Below, piece after piece: positions 45,891 through 56,360 of a stretch of DNA of 64,000 nucleotides. Under the pieces are notes generated by a model, which saw only the letters and a list, made by a program, of their open reading frames with translations, was not told the origin of the DNA and searched no databases. This stretch comes from Marinibium conchae (GTDB lineage Bacteria; Pseudomonadota; Gammaproteobacteria; Enterobacterales; Alteromonadaceae), in NCBI RefSeq assembly GCF_015595035.1, contig NZ_JADNRN010000002.1, positions 186,001 to 250,000 of the forward strand, in the 5' to 3' direction. The position numbers and the translations under genes were made by a program. Each line of letters starts with the position of its first letter. Positions within the stretch are counted from its first letter, which is position 1.

Positions 45891-46279
45891 GAGATGCTCC
45901 ATTTTGTGTATTTAGTTTTGTCGTTGTCGACCGTTTTGTGTTTAATCGTCATCGTACAGTGATAGCTCTAGGCTTAGTGCACTATTATTCATTGCTACTG
46001 ATTTGCACGAATGCTTATTATTAACTCGTCATTTGCATTGCTTGTGCCAAAAGTATAAGTACATGTTTTATATGCATAAATTTAAAAATCATCTTTTGTG
46101 CATCATTTTTATCGCTGAACTTTGCTAAAAATTAGCAAACTTAACCAACTTCTTGGTGCTTATAACTATTCAGTCGCAGTTGCAAACAGAAAGGTTTAAA
46201 TGGTGCAAATATGCTTATGAACCACATGCTGATATGATGGTCTAGGATTAAGCAAATGAACGCATTCTAGGACGAAGCC
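45891..46279. other. Divergent promoter region
   Basis: Nearly 390 nt between the lipoprotein gene and the alpha-2-macroglobulin gene, AT-rich especially at 46060-46140. Promoters for both should lie here. No hairpin or operator-like repeat stands out. Confidence 0.4.
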
Positions 46280-49200
46280 ATGCAAGCTATCTTAAAAACA
46301 CTGATGTTTCCTTTTACCCTTCTGGCTTTGCTGTTGTCGGCGGTGTTGGGCAAGTTCAAATGGCAGTTGCCACCGTGGTTAGACTATTTAAATCAACTTC
46401 GACGTCGTTCATTTGCTAAATTTCTGTTCCTGATTGGGGCGCTTTGTTTGTTTATTTTTGGCAACTATAAAGCGATAGATTACTTCCAAAACTTGCCAGA
46501 AGCGCTATTAATTACTGCACAAATTGAGCTACCTCTTACCGTTGATGTTTATGATCCTGAAGATCCTGAAAAAGTGCATCCACCATTTGGCATACGCTTC
46601 GAATATAACAAACAAGATCCGGAGCTTGGCTCGCCATCCGTGGCACCCATCGAACTGCTTGGGGCTACACTTAAAGGAGGCGTTAAACTATCACCCGCCA
46701 AAGAAGGGGAGTGGATATGGAAAGATGACCGCAGTTTAGTGTTTATGCCTAGTTCGGCTTGGCCTGCTGGCCAAAAATATACGGTGTCGTTCGCCCCAGA
46801 AGTATTTAGCACACAAGATACATTCGACACTTACGAATACGACTTTACTACTCCCGAACTTCAGGCAAATGTGGAAGGCGCTGAGTTTTATCTCGACCCT
46901 CAAAGCAATCACAAGTCGATACAGGTTGAATACAGCTTCAACTATGCTATTGAGCCAAGTGCTTTCAAGCAACAAGTCGACATGGCTTACCTCACCGATA
47001 GCGGCGTTAGCGATGTAAAGCGAGAGGCCATAAATAACTTGCAAAGCAAGGTGAGTGCTGACGGTTTGAGTGCTGCGGTCATGTTTGTATTGGACGAGCT
47101 ACCTGATGCTCCCAGACTTGTCGAAGCGTCTTTGAAGCAAGGCTTAGTGGCCAAACGCGGTGGTGAAGGGCTGGCTACCGATACGAGTGTGAAAGTGTCG
47201 ATCCCCGACGTTTATTCCTATTTGAAAGTAGAAGACTTTAGCGTCGATATTCTGCGTAACCCAGAAAACGAACCTCAACAATTTGTTTTACTACGTTTTA
47301 CTGATCCAATAACAAAAGACGAATTGCTCAATAAGCTCAATATCTATCGTCTTCCCAAACACAACGAAAAAAACGGCAAGCGATATTGGCAGAACCCTCG
47401 TGAGGTAACATCACAAGTCTTAAATAGTGCGCAAACCATTGATTTCGTGCTCATGCCAAATAAAAAAGACCACTCTACAACTTATCAATTGCGTATTGAT
47501 GAGGTCCAAGGCCAACAATATTATTTTAAAATAGATGCTGGCATACGTTCGGTAAATGGCTTTATTTATAAGAGCTTTTACGATCGTATTTTTGTGGCAC
47601 CTGAATATCCACAAGAAGTCGTTATTAATGGCGAAGGCTCGGTAATGACTTACAGTAAAGACCAGCGGCTTGCCTTCACGAGCCGTGGCTTAAATGCTGT
47701 GCAGGTGTCGATAGGCAAAATAATCAACGATGAGCTTTATCATTTAGTATCACAAACACGCGGCGATATTAGTAATCCAGACTTTAATAACTGGAGTTTT
47801 GGACCTGAAAATCTGGCCTCATTTTCCAAACGCGTTATTCCAATGGCCGATGCCAGTAAAAGCCCTAAAGAGGCAAGTTATGCCTCTGTTGATTTAAATG
47901 GCCTGGTATCGAAAACAAATAGTGATGTAGGTTTGTTTCTTATCGAAATTAATGGTTGGGACAATCGCCGCGGCAATCAAATTTATGGCGTAAGCGACAA
48001 ACGCTTAGTGCTAGTAACCGACCTTGGCCTGATCATCAAAACCAATGCAGACAATAGCCAAGAGATTTTTGTGCAATCAATTTCAAGTGGCAAACCTGCA
48101 GCCAATGTAAAAGTAGAATTGCTTGGTAAAAACGGAAAGAGCTTGTTTACTCGCACCACTAATGAGCTCGGTCATGCCTCTATGCCATCTGCAAGAGACT
48201 TTCAACGAGAGCAGCAAGCCACGGTGTTTGTTGCAAGTGTTGACGGCGATGTATCTTTTATTCCTTACGATAGGTACACAAGACAAATTAACTATTCGCG
48301 CTTTGATGTATCAGGTCTTTATGACTATGGAGGTGATGCAAACGCTGGCGTGAGTGGCTTTGTTTTCTCCGATCGCGGTATCTATCGCCCGGGGGAAAGT
48401 GTTGATTTGGCTGGCATTGTAAAGGGTAAAGGCTTTAAGGATTTAGCTGGTATTCCACTGGAACTGATCATTAGAGATAGTCAATACAACGAAGTAAAAG
48501 TGCATAAATTTACACTGCCTCAACAAGGTATGTTCGAACATCGCATGCAGACTGAATCTGACTTTGTTACGGGTGAATACAGTGCTAGCCTGCATCTGGT
48601 GCGCACTAAGAACCAAGGTCGACATAGTGACGGGCGTGTCTACACTCGCCAATATAGAGATAGGCAAATCGGCTACACCGATTTCAGTATCGAGGCTTTT
48701 CAGCCTGACACTATGACAGTAGCTAACAAGGTAGACGGCCTAAGGGCGACAACTGGCTGGATAACTGGGAATGCAATATCGAATACGGTAACGTTATCAA
48801 ACTTATTTGGTAGCCCGGCTCAGCAACGCATAGTCACTTCCGAACTGCGATTAAACCCAAGTGAATTTCGCTTCAAGCCCTTTGATGGCTTCCGCTTCAA
48901 TGTGATCGGGGCTAACGCAAGCAGTGAAATAGAAGGTTTAGATTTACCAGTGAAAGAGGCTGAAACCGATGCTAACGGTGAGGCTACTTTTACTTTCGAT
49001 TTACGCTCTACGTCCTTAGGCGAATTAAGGGCCGGTGCCTTTGCGGCCTATAATTCAGTTGAAGCTTATGAGCCTTCTGGCGGCCGCTCAGTTCGCACCA
49101 GTAGCACTTTTCGTTATTCTCCCTTGTCATTCATGCTGGGTTTCTCTGCCGATGGTGATTTAAGTTACTTAAACAAAGATGCTGAACGCAAACTGTCTCT

Positions 49201-52200
49201 TGTTGCTATCGATAATCAACTGACCAGTATTGAGCTTGAAAACATAGAGCAGCGTTTGAGTAAAATTATCAAGGTATCTACTCTAGTTGAGCAGTACAAC
49301 GGGCGTTATCAATATCAAACGATTGAGCAAAAAGAGCAGCTAAGTAGCGATATCATAAATATCAGTAAAATGCAGCCCGGCGAAGCCAGTGTTTACAAGC
49401 AAGTTATACTTAACACGAGTACCGCGGGAAGCTACTTACTAGAGTTCGTTGATGCTCAAGGTCGTTTGCTCAGTGCGCTTAACTATACGGTTGTTGGTGC
49501 CACGAACGATACCGGTAAGTTAGCAAAAGATGCAGAGCTTAGTTTGAGCCTGAATAAGTCGGATTTTTCACCGGGTGAAGAAATCGAACTTAGCATTCAG
49601 GCGCCTTACAAGGGCAATGGATTGATATCAATTGAAAGTAATAAGTTACATAGCTTTACATGGTTTACAGCCGATACAAAGAACTCCATTCAGCGCATAA
49701 GAGTACCAAATGATTTGGAAGGAAATGCTTATGTGAACGTCGCTTTTGTACGCGATACCTCGTCCCGTGAAATTCTTACTAGCCCACTTAGCTACGCTGT
49801 GAAGCCTTTTTCTATTAATCGTGATAAACGACGAATCGATATAGAGATTGCAACTCCCGATATCGCTGAGCCAGGTAAGTCGATGGAAATGAATGTGGAT
49901 CTCAGTCAAGATGCCAAGCTACTAGTATTTGCCGTCGACCTCGGTATATTAAATGTTGCTAATTATCAAACTCCAAACCCTTTAAGTTTCTTCCTGCAGA
50001 AACGAGCTCTTAGCGTACGTACCATGCAAATTCTCGATTTGATACTGCCTGATTTTGCTTTGAGTAATATGCTGTCTGCAGCGGGAGGTGATATGGAAAT
50101 GAGAGCGGAGGAGGATATGTTTGCGGAAAAAATCATGGTATCGGGCTCGCGCCGACAAAGAACAAATAATCCCTTTGCTAGGCAAGAGAAAAAACCAGTC
50201 GTGTTTTGGTCGGGTATTATCGACGCTAAAAAAGGCAACAATAAGCTAAGTTATGATGTGCCCGAGGATTTTGCAGGTGGATTGCGCGTGATGGCGATTG
50301 CAACTGGTCAGGGCACCGTAGGCAGCGCTCAGCAATCTTTGTTAGTGCGTGGACCTTTTGTTATTAGCCCTAATATTTTGAACCAAGCAGCGCCAGGTGA
50401 TGAGTTTGACATTAGTGTGAGCGTTGCTAACCTTGTAGAGTCAACACAAGCTGGCGAAGCAAATGCGGTGGAAATCGTTGTTCGAAGCTCCGAGCATCTG
50501 AGCTTTGTGCAAGGCTCACAATCCGCACTTAACATCAATGCTGAAAACGAATTGTTGCTAAACATGCAACTACTTGAAAATCAGGAGGATGCACTTCGCT
50601 TCCGAGTGAAAGCCAACGAAATACTGGGCGAGGCAAAGGTCGAATTTGATGTGTCGATGACTGATGCCAATGGCAAGGTTTATAAAGGGAGTCGCAGCGC
50701 AAGCATGAGCGTAAGGCCGGCTTCTGCGTACTCCGTACACATCAACACAGGTGCCTCAAAAGACGGTGAACTGAGTATCGATTCACCGCTTGAATTTTTT
50801 GAGCAAGAGTCGGTGTATTCCTTGCGGGCGTCAAGCAGCCCGCTGGTTATTGCTGATGGCTTAAGTAACTACCTAGCGGCGTATCCCCATGGTTGTACCG
50901 AACAGATGGTGAGCCAAGTATTCCCGTTGATTGGCCTATCAAATTTGCCAGCATATACCACTAATCCTTCAACCAATACAAAAGCGCAAAAAGCATTAGA
51001 GCACTTTAACGAAGTGATTAAAAAGCTGCGCACTCGCCAAAGCTACTCAGGTGGTTTTGCCTATTGGCCTAACCGCGAAGATAACAACTTTGAAGTGAGT
51101 ATTTATGTGATGCACTTTTTGATCGAAGCCGAAAGCTTGGGTTATCCAGTGCCTAGCGACATGCTCAGCAGTGGTGTTGCGTTCTTAAATAATACATTAA
51201 GCGAATTCGCCAACGAACAAAGAGTTTCGCCAAGAACGCAGAACGCGACATTACTTGAGGAAACTACAGAGCAGTTAGCCTTAAGAAATCGCGCGCATGC
51301 TATTTACTTATTAACGCGCAGCGGCATTGTTACCAGCAACTTGATCATTGACCTACTAGATGATGCTCCAGGGGCATGGAAGGAAGACCTAATGGCAAGT
51401 TACATTGCAGCTAGCTATGCGTTAATGCAACGCAGTGAAGATGCTCATTCACTGATTAAAAGCTATGCTTATGGCAAGCAGGGCAAAGCGCTTCAAGCGA
51501 TTAGTGGCGAAGCGCCGGCCTTAGCGTTAGACGCACAGCATCTATACTTGTTAGCGAAACACTTCCCTGAGCAAATTAATAGGTTATCGCCTGACTACAT
51601 GCTGAGTTTGACTGAAGACATTTTTGCTGGGCGTTATAATACGATTTCAGCGTCATATAGCACGCTAGCCTTAGGTGCGTATCACAGTGCTATGGGCGAC
51701 AACGAAAGCATAGTGGAAAGCGATGCTGCAATTGAGTTTATGCGTTATTTCACAAATGAAGAGATGCGCCTAGAGCCGAGTTTCACCCCTTTCCCAACAG
51801 TGAATTACAAAGCGAGAGTCAATGAAATTAACCGGGTAAGTGCTCAGCACGACAGCAAGGCACTGTACTATGTTGATTTACAAGCTGGTTATGAAACCAA
51901 CTTAGCCCTCGATCCAGTGAAGCAAGGTATTGAAATTCAGCGCAGTTTCGTCAATGAAGATGGCCAAGTAATTACCCGTTTACAACAAGGTGAAAAAGCT
52001 ATTGTTAAGTTACGCGTAAGGTCTATTGAGCAAGCCAATATTGATAATATTGCTATTGTCGACTTGCTACCTGGTGGTTTTGAAGTGCTCCGAGAATCAG
52101 TAGATAGAACAAGTGGTCCATGGCGTTCAGATTATATTGACATTCGCGACGATCGAATTGTGTTTTACACTTCTGTAAGTAAGCGTATTAAAGAAATTAC

Positions 52201-52324
52201 TTATACTGTTCAAGCGACCGCTGCCGGTGAATTTGTCGTGCCTGCAAGTAGCGCTGAGTCAATGTACGATCGTTCGATAAAAGGAGTATCGGCCGTAAGT
52301 AAATTTACGGTGACCGCAAAGTAG
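46280..52324 (+). CDS. yfhM: Alpha-2-macroglobulin-family protein (YfhM type)
   Basis: 2014 residues, longer than the roughly 1650 of E. coli YfhM. An N-terminal membrane anchor (about 40-60, FLFLIGALCLFIFGNY) is followed by macroglobulin-like MG domains. There is a bait-like stretch at about 1270-1310, then an A2M block (NPFARQEKKPVVFWSGII). The thioester motif GCTEQ has Cys1539 and Gln1542, followed by the thioester alpha-toroid and a receptor-binding-like end. These periplasmic proteins are thought to trap foreign proteases by covalent thioester attachment, guarding the cell when the outer membrane is breached. It is directly followed by pbpC (TAG then ATG with no gap), the standard pairing. 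Confidence 0.93.
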   Translation: MQAILKTLMFPFTLLALLLSAVLGKFKWQLPPWLDYLNQLRRRSFAKFLFLIGALCLFIFGNYKAIDYFQNLPEALLITAQIELPLTVDVYDPEDPEKVHPPFGIRFEYNKQDPELGSPSVAPIELLGATLKGGVKLSPAKEGEWIWKDDRSLVFMPSSAWPAGQKYTVSFAPEVFSTQDTFDTYEYDFTTPELQANVEGAEFYLDPQSNHKSIQVEYSFNYAIEPSAFKQQVDMAYLTDSGVSDVKREAINNLQSKVSADGLSAAVMFVLDELPDAPRLVEASLKQGLVAKRGGEGLATDTSVKVSIPDVYSYLKVEDFSVDILRNPENEPQQFVLLRFTDPITKDELLNKLNIYRLPKHNEKNGKRYWQNPREVTSQVLNSAQTIDFVLMPNKKDHSTTYQLRIDEVQGQQYYFKIDAGIRSVNGFIYKSFYDRIFVAPEYPQEVVINGEGSVMTYSKDQRLAFTSRGLNAVQVSIGKIINDELYHLVSQTRGDISNPDFNNWSFGPENLASFSKRVIPMADASKSPKEASYASVDLNGLVSKTNSDVGLFLIEINGWDNRRGNQIYGVSDKRLVLVTDLGLIIKTNADNSQEIFVQSISSGKPAANVKVELLGKNGKSLFTRTTNELGHASMPSARDFQREQQATVFVASVDGDVSFIPYDRYTRQINYSRFDVSGLYDYGGDANAGVSGFVFSDRGIYRPGESVDLAGIVKGKGFKDLAGIPLELIIRDSQYNEVKVHKFTLPQQGMFEHRMQTESDFVTGEYSASLHLVRTKNQGRHSDGRVYTRQYRDRQIGYTDFSIEAFQPDTMTVANKVDGLRATTGWITGNAISNTVTLSNLFGSPAQQRIVTSELRLNPSEFRFKPFDGFRFNVIGANASSEIEGLDLPVKEAETDANGEATFTFDLRSTSLGELRAGAFAAYNSVEAYEPSGGRSVRTSSTFRYSPLSFMLGFSADGDLSYLNKDAERKLSLVAIDNQLTSIELENIEQRLSKIIKVSTLVEQYNGRYQYQTIEQKEQLSSDIINISKMQPGEASVYKQVILNTSTAGSYLLEFVDAQGRLLSALNYTVVGATNDTGKLAKDAELSLSLNKSDFSPGEEIELSIQAPYKGNGLISIESNKLHSFTWFTADTKNSIQRIRVPNDLEGNAYVNVAFVRDTSSREILTSPLSYAVKPFSINRDKRRIDIEIATPDIAEPGKSMEMNVDLSQDAKLLVFAVDLGILNVANYQTPNPLSFFLQKRALSVRTMQILDLILPDFALSNMLSAAGGDMEMRAEEDMFAEKIMVSGSRRQRTNNPFARQEKKPVVFWSGIIDAKKGNNKLSYDVPEDFAGGLRVMAIATGQGTVGSAQQSLLVRGPFVISPNILNQAAPGDEFDISVSVANLVESTQAGEANAVEIVVRSSEHLSFVQGSQSALNINAENELLLNMQLLENQEDALRFRVKANEILGEAKVEFDVSMTDANGKVYKGSRSASMSVRPASAYSVHINTGASKDGELSIDSPLEFFEQESVYSLRASSSPLVIADGLSNYLAAYPHGCTEQMVSQVFPLIGLSNLPAYTTNPSTNTKAQKALEHFNEVIKKLRTRQSYSGGFAYWPNREDNNFEVSIYVMHFLIEAESLGYPVPSDMLSSGVAFLNNTLSEFANEQRVSPRTQNATLLEETTEQLALRNRAHAIYLLTRSGIVTSNLIIDLLDDAPGAWKEDLMASYIAASYALMQRSEDAHSLIKSYAYGKQGKALQAISGEAPALALDAQHLYLLAKHFPEQINRLSPDYMLSLTEDIFAGRYNTISASYSTLALGAYHSAMGDNESIVESDAAIEFMRYFTNEEMRLEPSFTPFPTVNYKARVNEINRVSAQHDSKALYYVDLQAGYETNLALDPVKQGIEIQRSFVNEDGQVITRLQQGEKAIVKLRVRSIEQANIDNIAIVDLLPGGFEVLRESVDRTSGPWRSDYIDIRDDRIVFYTSVSKRIKEITYTVQATAAGEFVVPASSAESMYDRSIKGVSAVSKFTVTAK

Positions 52325-54835
52325 ATGTGGAGGAAACTCACTACGCGTTTTAAATTAAGTGTGGTGCTGCTCTGCGCTTTTGCTATCGGAGCTCTCGCTT
52401 ATTTGCTGCTCCCCAAGCCAGATCTGGGTTTGCAAGGCAGCTTTTATCAAGCTTACTCAACGGCGCTATATGACAGTAATGGTAAACTGTTGCGCCTCAC
52501 CTTAGCTGATGACGACCGTTATCGCTTATATACACAATTGCACGAAATCTCTGATGATCTTGTGCAAGCCACGATATTGTACGAGGACCAAAATTTTTAT
52601 AAGCATTCAGGTGTTGATTACATTGCTTTGATTCGAGCATTTTGGCAAACCTACGTGCTAGCTGAGCGAAGGATAGGTGCTTCAACCATCACTATGCAAA
52701 CTGCAAGGTTACGTTGGAAAATACCATCGAACACTTTGCGTGGAAAAGTCACTCAGATTTTTAGAGCCCTGCAAATTGCAAGGCACTATTCCAAAGACGA
52801 AGTACTAGAAGCTTACTTAAACTTAGCCCCTTATGGTGGCAATATCGAAGGGATCGGTGCGGCTAGTTTGATATATTTCAACAAACCAGCCTCAGCACTA
52901 AGTTTACCCGAAGCCTTACGTTTGGCATTGGTGCCACAAAATCCAAGTAAGCGAAATATAAGCAAGTTGAGTGGGCAGAGGAAACAGGCCTTTGAACAAG
53001 CAAAAGCTAGGTTGGCGACACGTTGGCTTGAGGCGTTTCCAGATGACGCTAAACGTTTAGAGAAAATAAACCTAACGCTGAAAGTGAATTCAACCAAAGA
53101 TCTGCCTTTCTACGCGCCACACTTTACACAGTATCTACTTGCATCCGACTCAATTGTGTTAGGAGAGAAAATAAGAACCACCTTAGACTTGGATCTACAA
53201 AGTGCAATGCATTCAGTGGTTACGCGTTATGTAAAAAGGCATCGTTCAAAAGGAATTGAGAACGCAAGTGCAATGATAATCGATACCCGAAACATGCACA
53301 TCAAAGCAATGCTAGGATCGGCGGATTTCTTTAATACTGCTATTCAGGGCCAAGTGAATGGAACCCAAGCGCTGCGAAGTCCGGGCTCGACGCTAAAGCC
53401 TTTTGTTTATGCATTGGCCCTAGACGCTGGCATTATTCACCCTTCAACAATATTGAAAGACCTGCCAACACGTTATGCTGCCTTTGCTCCAGAGAATTTT
53501 GGCAAAGGTTTTGTAGGCCCGATATCAGCAACTCAAGCATTAGTGAGTAGCAGAAATGTGCCTGCCGTGCAGCTTCAGGCCGAACTCAATGCGCTTCAGA
53601 ATGAACAGCCCAAGCTGCTAACCCTGTACAAACTATTAGAGGAAGTTGGGGTGGAAGGCCTAAAAAATGAAGATTTCTATGGTTTGGCGCTGAGTTTGGG
53701 CGGCGGTGAGATCACGATGCAAAAGCTACTCGAGCTTTACGCCATGATCGCAAATAAGGGAGTGTATAAAAGCGCAGTAAGCACTTACTGGGTGAGTGCC
53801 AATGAAATTGAAGAAAGTAAAAAAACAGGGGGCATAACAAGCTTAAGAGCAAGCTCAAAAACAAACACAAAAGAGAACAAAATAGAAGATCAAAGCAAGC
53901 AGTTAATTTCTCGAGAGGCGGCTTATTTAATTCGAAAAATGTTAGAGCAGAACAAAGGTCCGAGAATACAGCCTAGGCAGCAAAATCATCAACTTAACAC
54001 TCCTGTGGCATGGAAAACAGGTACCTCTTGGGCCTATCGTGACGCATGGGCTGTTGGCTTAGTGGGAGACTATGCAATAGCGGTGTGGATAGGTAATTTC
54101 ACTGGTCAGGGTAATAAGGCCTTCATCGGCAGAAGCGCGGCAGGCCCATTGTTTTTTGACATTGCAGATTATCTGTCTTATCGAACCGAGAAACAAAATA
54201 TCGCGTTTGAAAAAATGCCTTCAGAGCCCTTGAACATAAGCACTGTCTCTATTTGCAAAGCTACGGGTGATTTGTATGAGCAGGGTTGCCCCGAAAAAGT
54301 CGAGGGTGAGTTTATCCCAGGGCTGTCGCCCATCAAGGCGTCGAATATTTATCGGGAGCTCTACATAGACAAGGAAACAGGCTTACAGCGTTGCGACAGA
54401 GATTTAAGCAAATCGACCCTTAAATACTATGCTTTTTGGCCTTCCGATGTATTAGCGCTTTATCAACAGGCAGGCATTTTTATCGCGCAAGCACCCGCTA
54501 TGATGACAGGGTGTGGAAGCTTGGACGCCACCACTCAACAAGGCGAGATAGAGGTATTTTCCCCCCAACACAAGATGCGCTACATCATCAATTCGCTTAC
54601 AGAAGATAGCGTTGAAATACCCTTGAAGGCCAGTACAGATAGCGCGGCGACCAAGTTGTTTTGGTTTGCAAATAAAGCATTTATTGGCGAGGTGAGTCTT
54701 TCTGATGAGCTACAAAGTAGCGCACTTCAGCAAACGTTGAGCTTTTCAGCGACGACAGGAACGCATACGCTACTTGTGGTTGATGATCTTGGCAATAGCA
54801 GACAAATGAACATAAGCGTGAGCGGGCTACAGTAA
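52325..54835 (+). CDS. pbpC: Penicillin-binding protein 1C (transglycosylase/transpeptidase)
   Basis: 836 residues. One N-terminal TM (about 10-30), then a GT51 glycosyltransferase domain with EDQNFYKHSGVDYIALIRA and GASTITMQTARL. The transpeptidase domain has SPGSTLKPF (Ser-x-x-Lys nucleophile), SSRN and KTGTSWAYRDAW. A C-terminal PbpC-specific domain (about 720-836) ends with a beta-sandwich. It polymerises and may crosslink peptidoglycan, and in the genomic pair with alpha-2-macroglobulin is thought to repair breached walls. The start is immediately adjacent to the previous stop, so translation is coupled. Confidence 0.95.
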   Translation: MWRKLTTRFKLSVVLLCAFAIGALAYLLLPKPDLGLQGSFYQAYSTALYDSNGKLLRLTLADDDRYRLYTQLHEISDDLVQATILYEDQNFYKHSGVDYIALIRAFWQTYVLAERRIGASTITMQTARLRWKIPSNTLRGKVTQIFRALQIARHYSKDEVLEAYLNLAPYGGNIEGIGAASLIYFNKPASALSLPEALRLALVPQNPSKRNISKLSGQRKQAFEQAKARLATRWLEAFPDDAKRLEKINLTLKVNSTKDLPFYAPHFTQYLLASDSIVLGEKIRTTLDLDLQSAMHSVVTRYVKRHRSKGIENASAMIIDTRNMHIKAMLGSADFFNTAIQGQVNGTQALRSPGSTLKPFVYALALDAGIIHPSTILKDLPTRYAAFAPENFGKGFVGPISATQALVSSRNVPAVQLQAELNALQNEQPKLLTLYKLLEEVGVEGLKNEDFYGLALSLGGGEITMQKLLELYAMIANKGVYKSAVSTYWVSANEIEESKKTGGITSLRASSKTNTKENKIEDQSKQLISREAAYLIRKMLEQNKGPRIQPRQQNHQLNTPVAWKTGTSWAYRDAWAVGLVGDYAIAVWIGNFTGQGNKAFIGRSAAGPLFFDIADYLSYRTEKQNIAFEKMPSEPLNISTVSICKATGDLYEQGCPEKVEGEFIPGLSPIKASNIYRELYIDKETGLQRCDRDLSKSTLKYYAFWPSDVLALYQQAGIFIAQAPAMMTGCGSLDATTQQGEIEVFSPQHKMRYIINSLTEDSVEIPLKASTDSAATKLFWFANKAFIGEVSLSDELQSSALQQTLSFSATTGTHTLLVVDDLGNSRQMNISVSGLQ

Positions 54836-55011
54836 ATTTACTTGCCCTGTGATAAAAATGTGAGGATTTTGTAGCTTTAAAGGCTAGTGTTGTGCAGCTT
54901 AATGATTTAGTCTTACACTACGCTGATAAAGGCTCCCACCTTATCATGCGAGCATCGCAAAACTATATGTTAGTGGCGATATCACTTATAAAAATAATAA
55001 AGAACTTTAGT

Positions 55012-55845
55012 ATGTCATTATTTAAAAAAGTCTCCAAAAAAACTGCGTCCTCTAGTCACTCTATTTCTATCAAGGCCTTATTAGTTGCTGCTGCCCTGAG
55101 CTTGCCTTTTGTTAGTAATGCAACCGTAGTTGAAGTACAGACTAATGTCGGCAATTTTCAAATTAATTTATTTGATGAAACTACCCCAGGAACAGTCGAA
55201 AATTTTCTTAGCTACGTAAACGCGGGCGCATATACCAATAACGTTGTGCATCGCTCTATCCCCGCGTTTGTTGTACAGGCCGGTGGTTATCAATATAACA
55301 ACTCCTTCCCACCTGACGTGCTTGCTACAAGCCCAGCAATTAATAATGAGCCTGAGCTAAGCAATTTACGTGGCACGGTTGCTATGGCTAAATTGACTGG
55401 GAACCCAAATAGTGCAACAAGCCAGTGGTTTGTCAATGTAGTAGATAATACCTCTCTCGATACTAATAACGGAGGCTTCAGCGTATTCGGACAAGTGCTG
55501 GGCGACGGTATGCAAATTATTGATGCAATTAACCAAGAATCTAGATTCAATTTTGGTGGTGCTTTCGAAGACTTCCCAATGCGTGATATTACCGCTGACG
55601 AGATAAACAGCGGTACTGAGCCCGATGAAACCAACCTCATTATCATTACCGATATCGTTGTTGTGGACCCTGCCACTGTTACTAACCCTGACCTTAACCC
55701 AGCGCCAAATACCTTAATTGAAACTCGAGGTCCCGACAATCTTGTTTCCCAAGATGATGCAGGTGCGTTAGGCGTATTGCTGATTGCAAGCTTGGCGGGT
55801 TTCGCAATCCAGAGACGCAGAAAGGCCTCCGCCCTCCGCGCGTAA
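55012..55845 (+). CDS. Exported cyclophilin-type peptidyl-prolyl isomerase with C-terminal anchor
   Basis: 277 residues from ATG 55012; the frame is open back to 54892 but the extra 40 residues look untranslated. A signal peptide ends near VSNA. The cyclophilin domain (about 40-220) includes VGNFQINLFDETTP, TVENFLSYVNAGAY, VVHRSIPAFVVQAGGY and NSATSQWFVNV, with the catalytic-loop pattern F.VFGQV. The end has an acidic stretch, a hydrophobic helix and RRRK (GALGVLLIASLAGFAIQRRRK region). That layout is like GlyGly-CTERM or PEP-CTERM sorting signals but lacks the exact motif. It should speed proline isomerisation in envelope proteins. Confidence 0.85.
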   Translation: MSLFKKVSKKTASSSHSISIKALLVAAALSLPFVSNATVVEVQTNVGNFQINLFDETTPGTVENFLSYVNAGAYTNNVVHRSIPAFVVQAGGYQYNNSFPPDVLATSPAINNEPELSNLRGTVAMAKLTGNPNSATSQWFVNVVDNTSLDTNNGGFSVFGQVLGDGMQIIDAINQESRFNFGGAFEDFPMRDITADEINSGTEPDETNLIIITDIVVVDPATVTNPDLNPAPNTLIETRGPDNLVSQDDAGALGVLLIASLAGFAIQRRRKASALRA

Positions 55846-55862
55846 GGACGATGTTCCTGCGC

Positions 55863-56071
55863 GAATCTGTCCATCCTGAGCGAATTCGTCATTCCTTTGC
55901 GAATTCGTCATTCCTGCGCGAATTCGTCATTCCTGCGCGAATTCGTCATTCCTGTGCGAATTCGTCATTCCTACGTGAATTCGTCATTCCTGCGTGAATT
56001 CGTCATTCCTGCGTGAATTTGTCATTCCTGCGTGAATTCGTCTTTCCCACGCTAACTCGTCATTCCTTCGA
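55863..56071. repeat. Tandem repeat, 11 copies of a 19-bp unit
   Basis: Eleven back-to-back units with consensus GAATTCGTCATTCCTGCGY begin right after the cyclophilin gene. The first, ninth and last copies are the most diverged. Most units include a GAATTC site. There is no spacer diversity, so it is not a CRISPR array. The last unit runs into CCTTCGAAGG, a palindrome. Confidence 0.9.
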
Positions 56072-56085
56072 AGGAAGGAAACCAG

Positions 56086-56103
56086 GCCTTGCCTACGCAA
56101 GGC
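56086..56103 (+). terminator. Possible terminator after the cyclophilin gene and repeat
   Basis: Perfect GCCTTGC/GCAAGGC stem with a CTAC loop, followed by ATAGCAATCTTTTCTG. It lies 240 nt past the cyclophilin stop because the tandem repeat intervenes. Confidence 0.45.
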
Positions 56104-56360
56104 GATAGCAATCTTTTCTGTTCCCAGCATTTATAAATCGAACAATAGTGCGCTTAATTACTTGACTCTCTAAACCTATGTTTTTCTGAAGCTAAAGTGA
56201 AAAAAACGATTGGATTAAAAGTGCTAATTTGTTGTGAGCTTCTACTACGAAGGTATATTTTTTAATAGCTTGGTATAGTCGGAAATCGGCCTGTGTGTCG
56301 CAATGCGTATGCACTTTTGCTAATCTCCAATCTTCCTTAGCATGATGTAGTCGATATAAT
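56104..56360. other. Promoter region of the signalling operon
   Basis: About 257 nt with no gene. TATAAT at 56355-56360 touches the next start codon directly, which would place a conventional transcription start inside the gene. No Shine-Dalgarno is seen before that ATG. Confidence 0.4.

Noticed and set aside
55290-55892. Minus-strand open frame of 200 residues
   Set aside because: It is antisense to the cyclophilin gene, whose protein has clear family motifs.
55863-56071. Short regular repeats as a CRISPR array
   Set aside because: The 19-bp units are contiguous with no unique spacers, and no cas gene is nearby.
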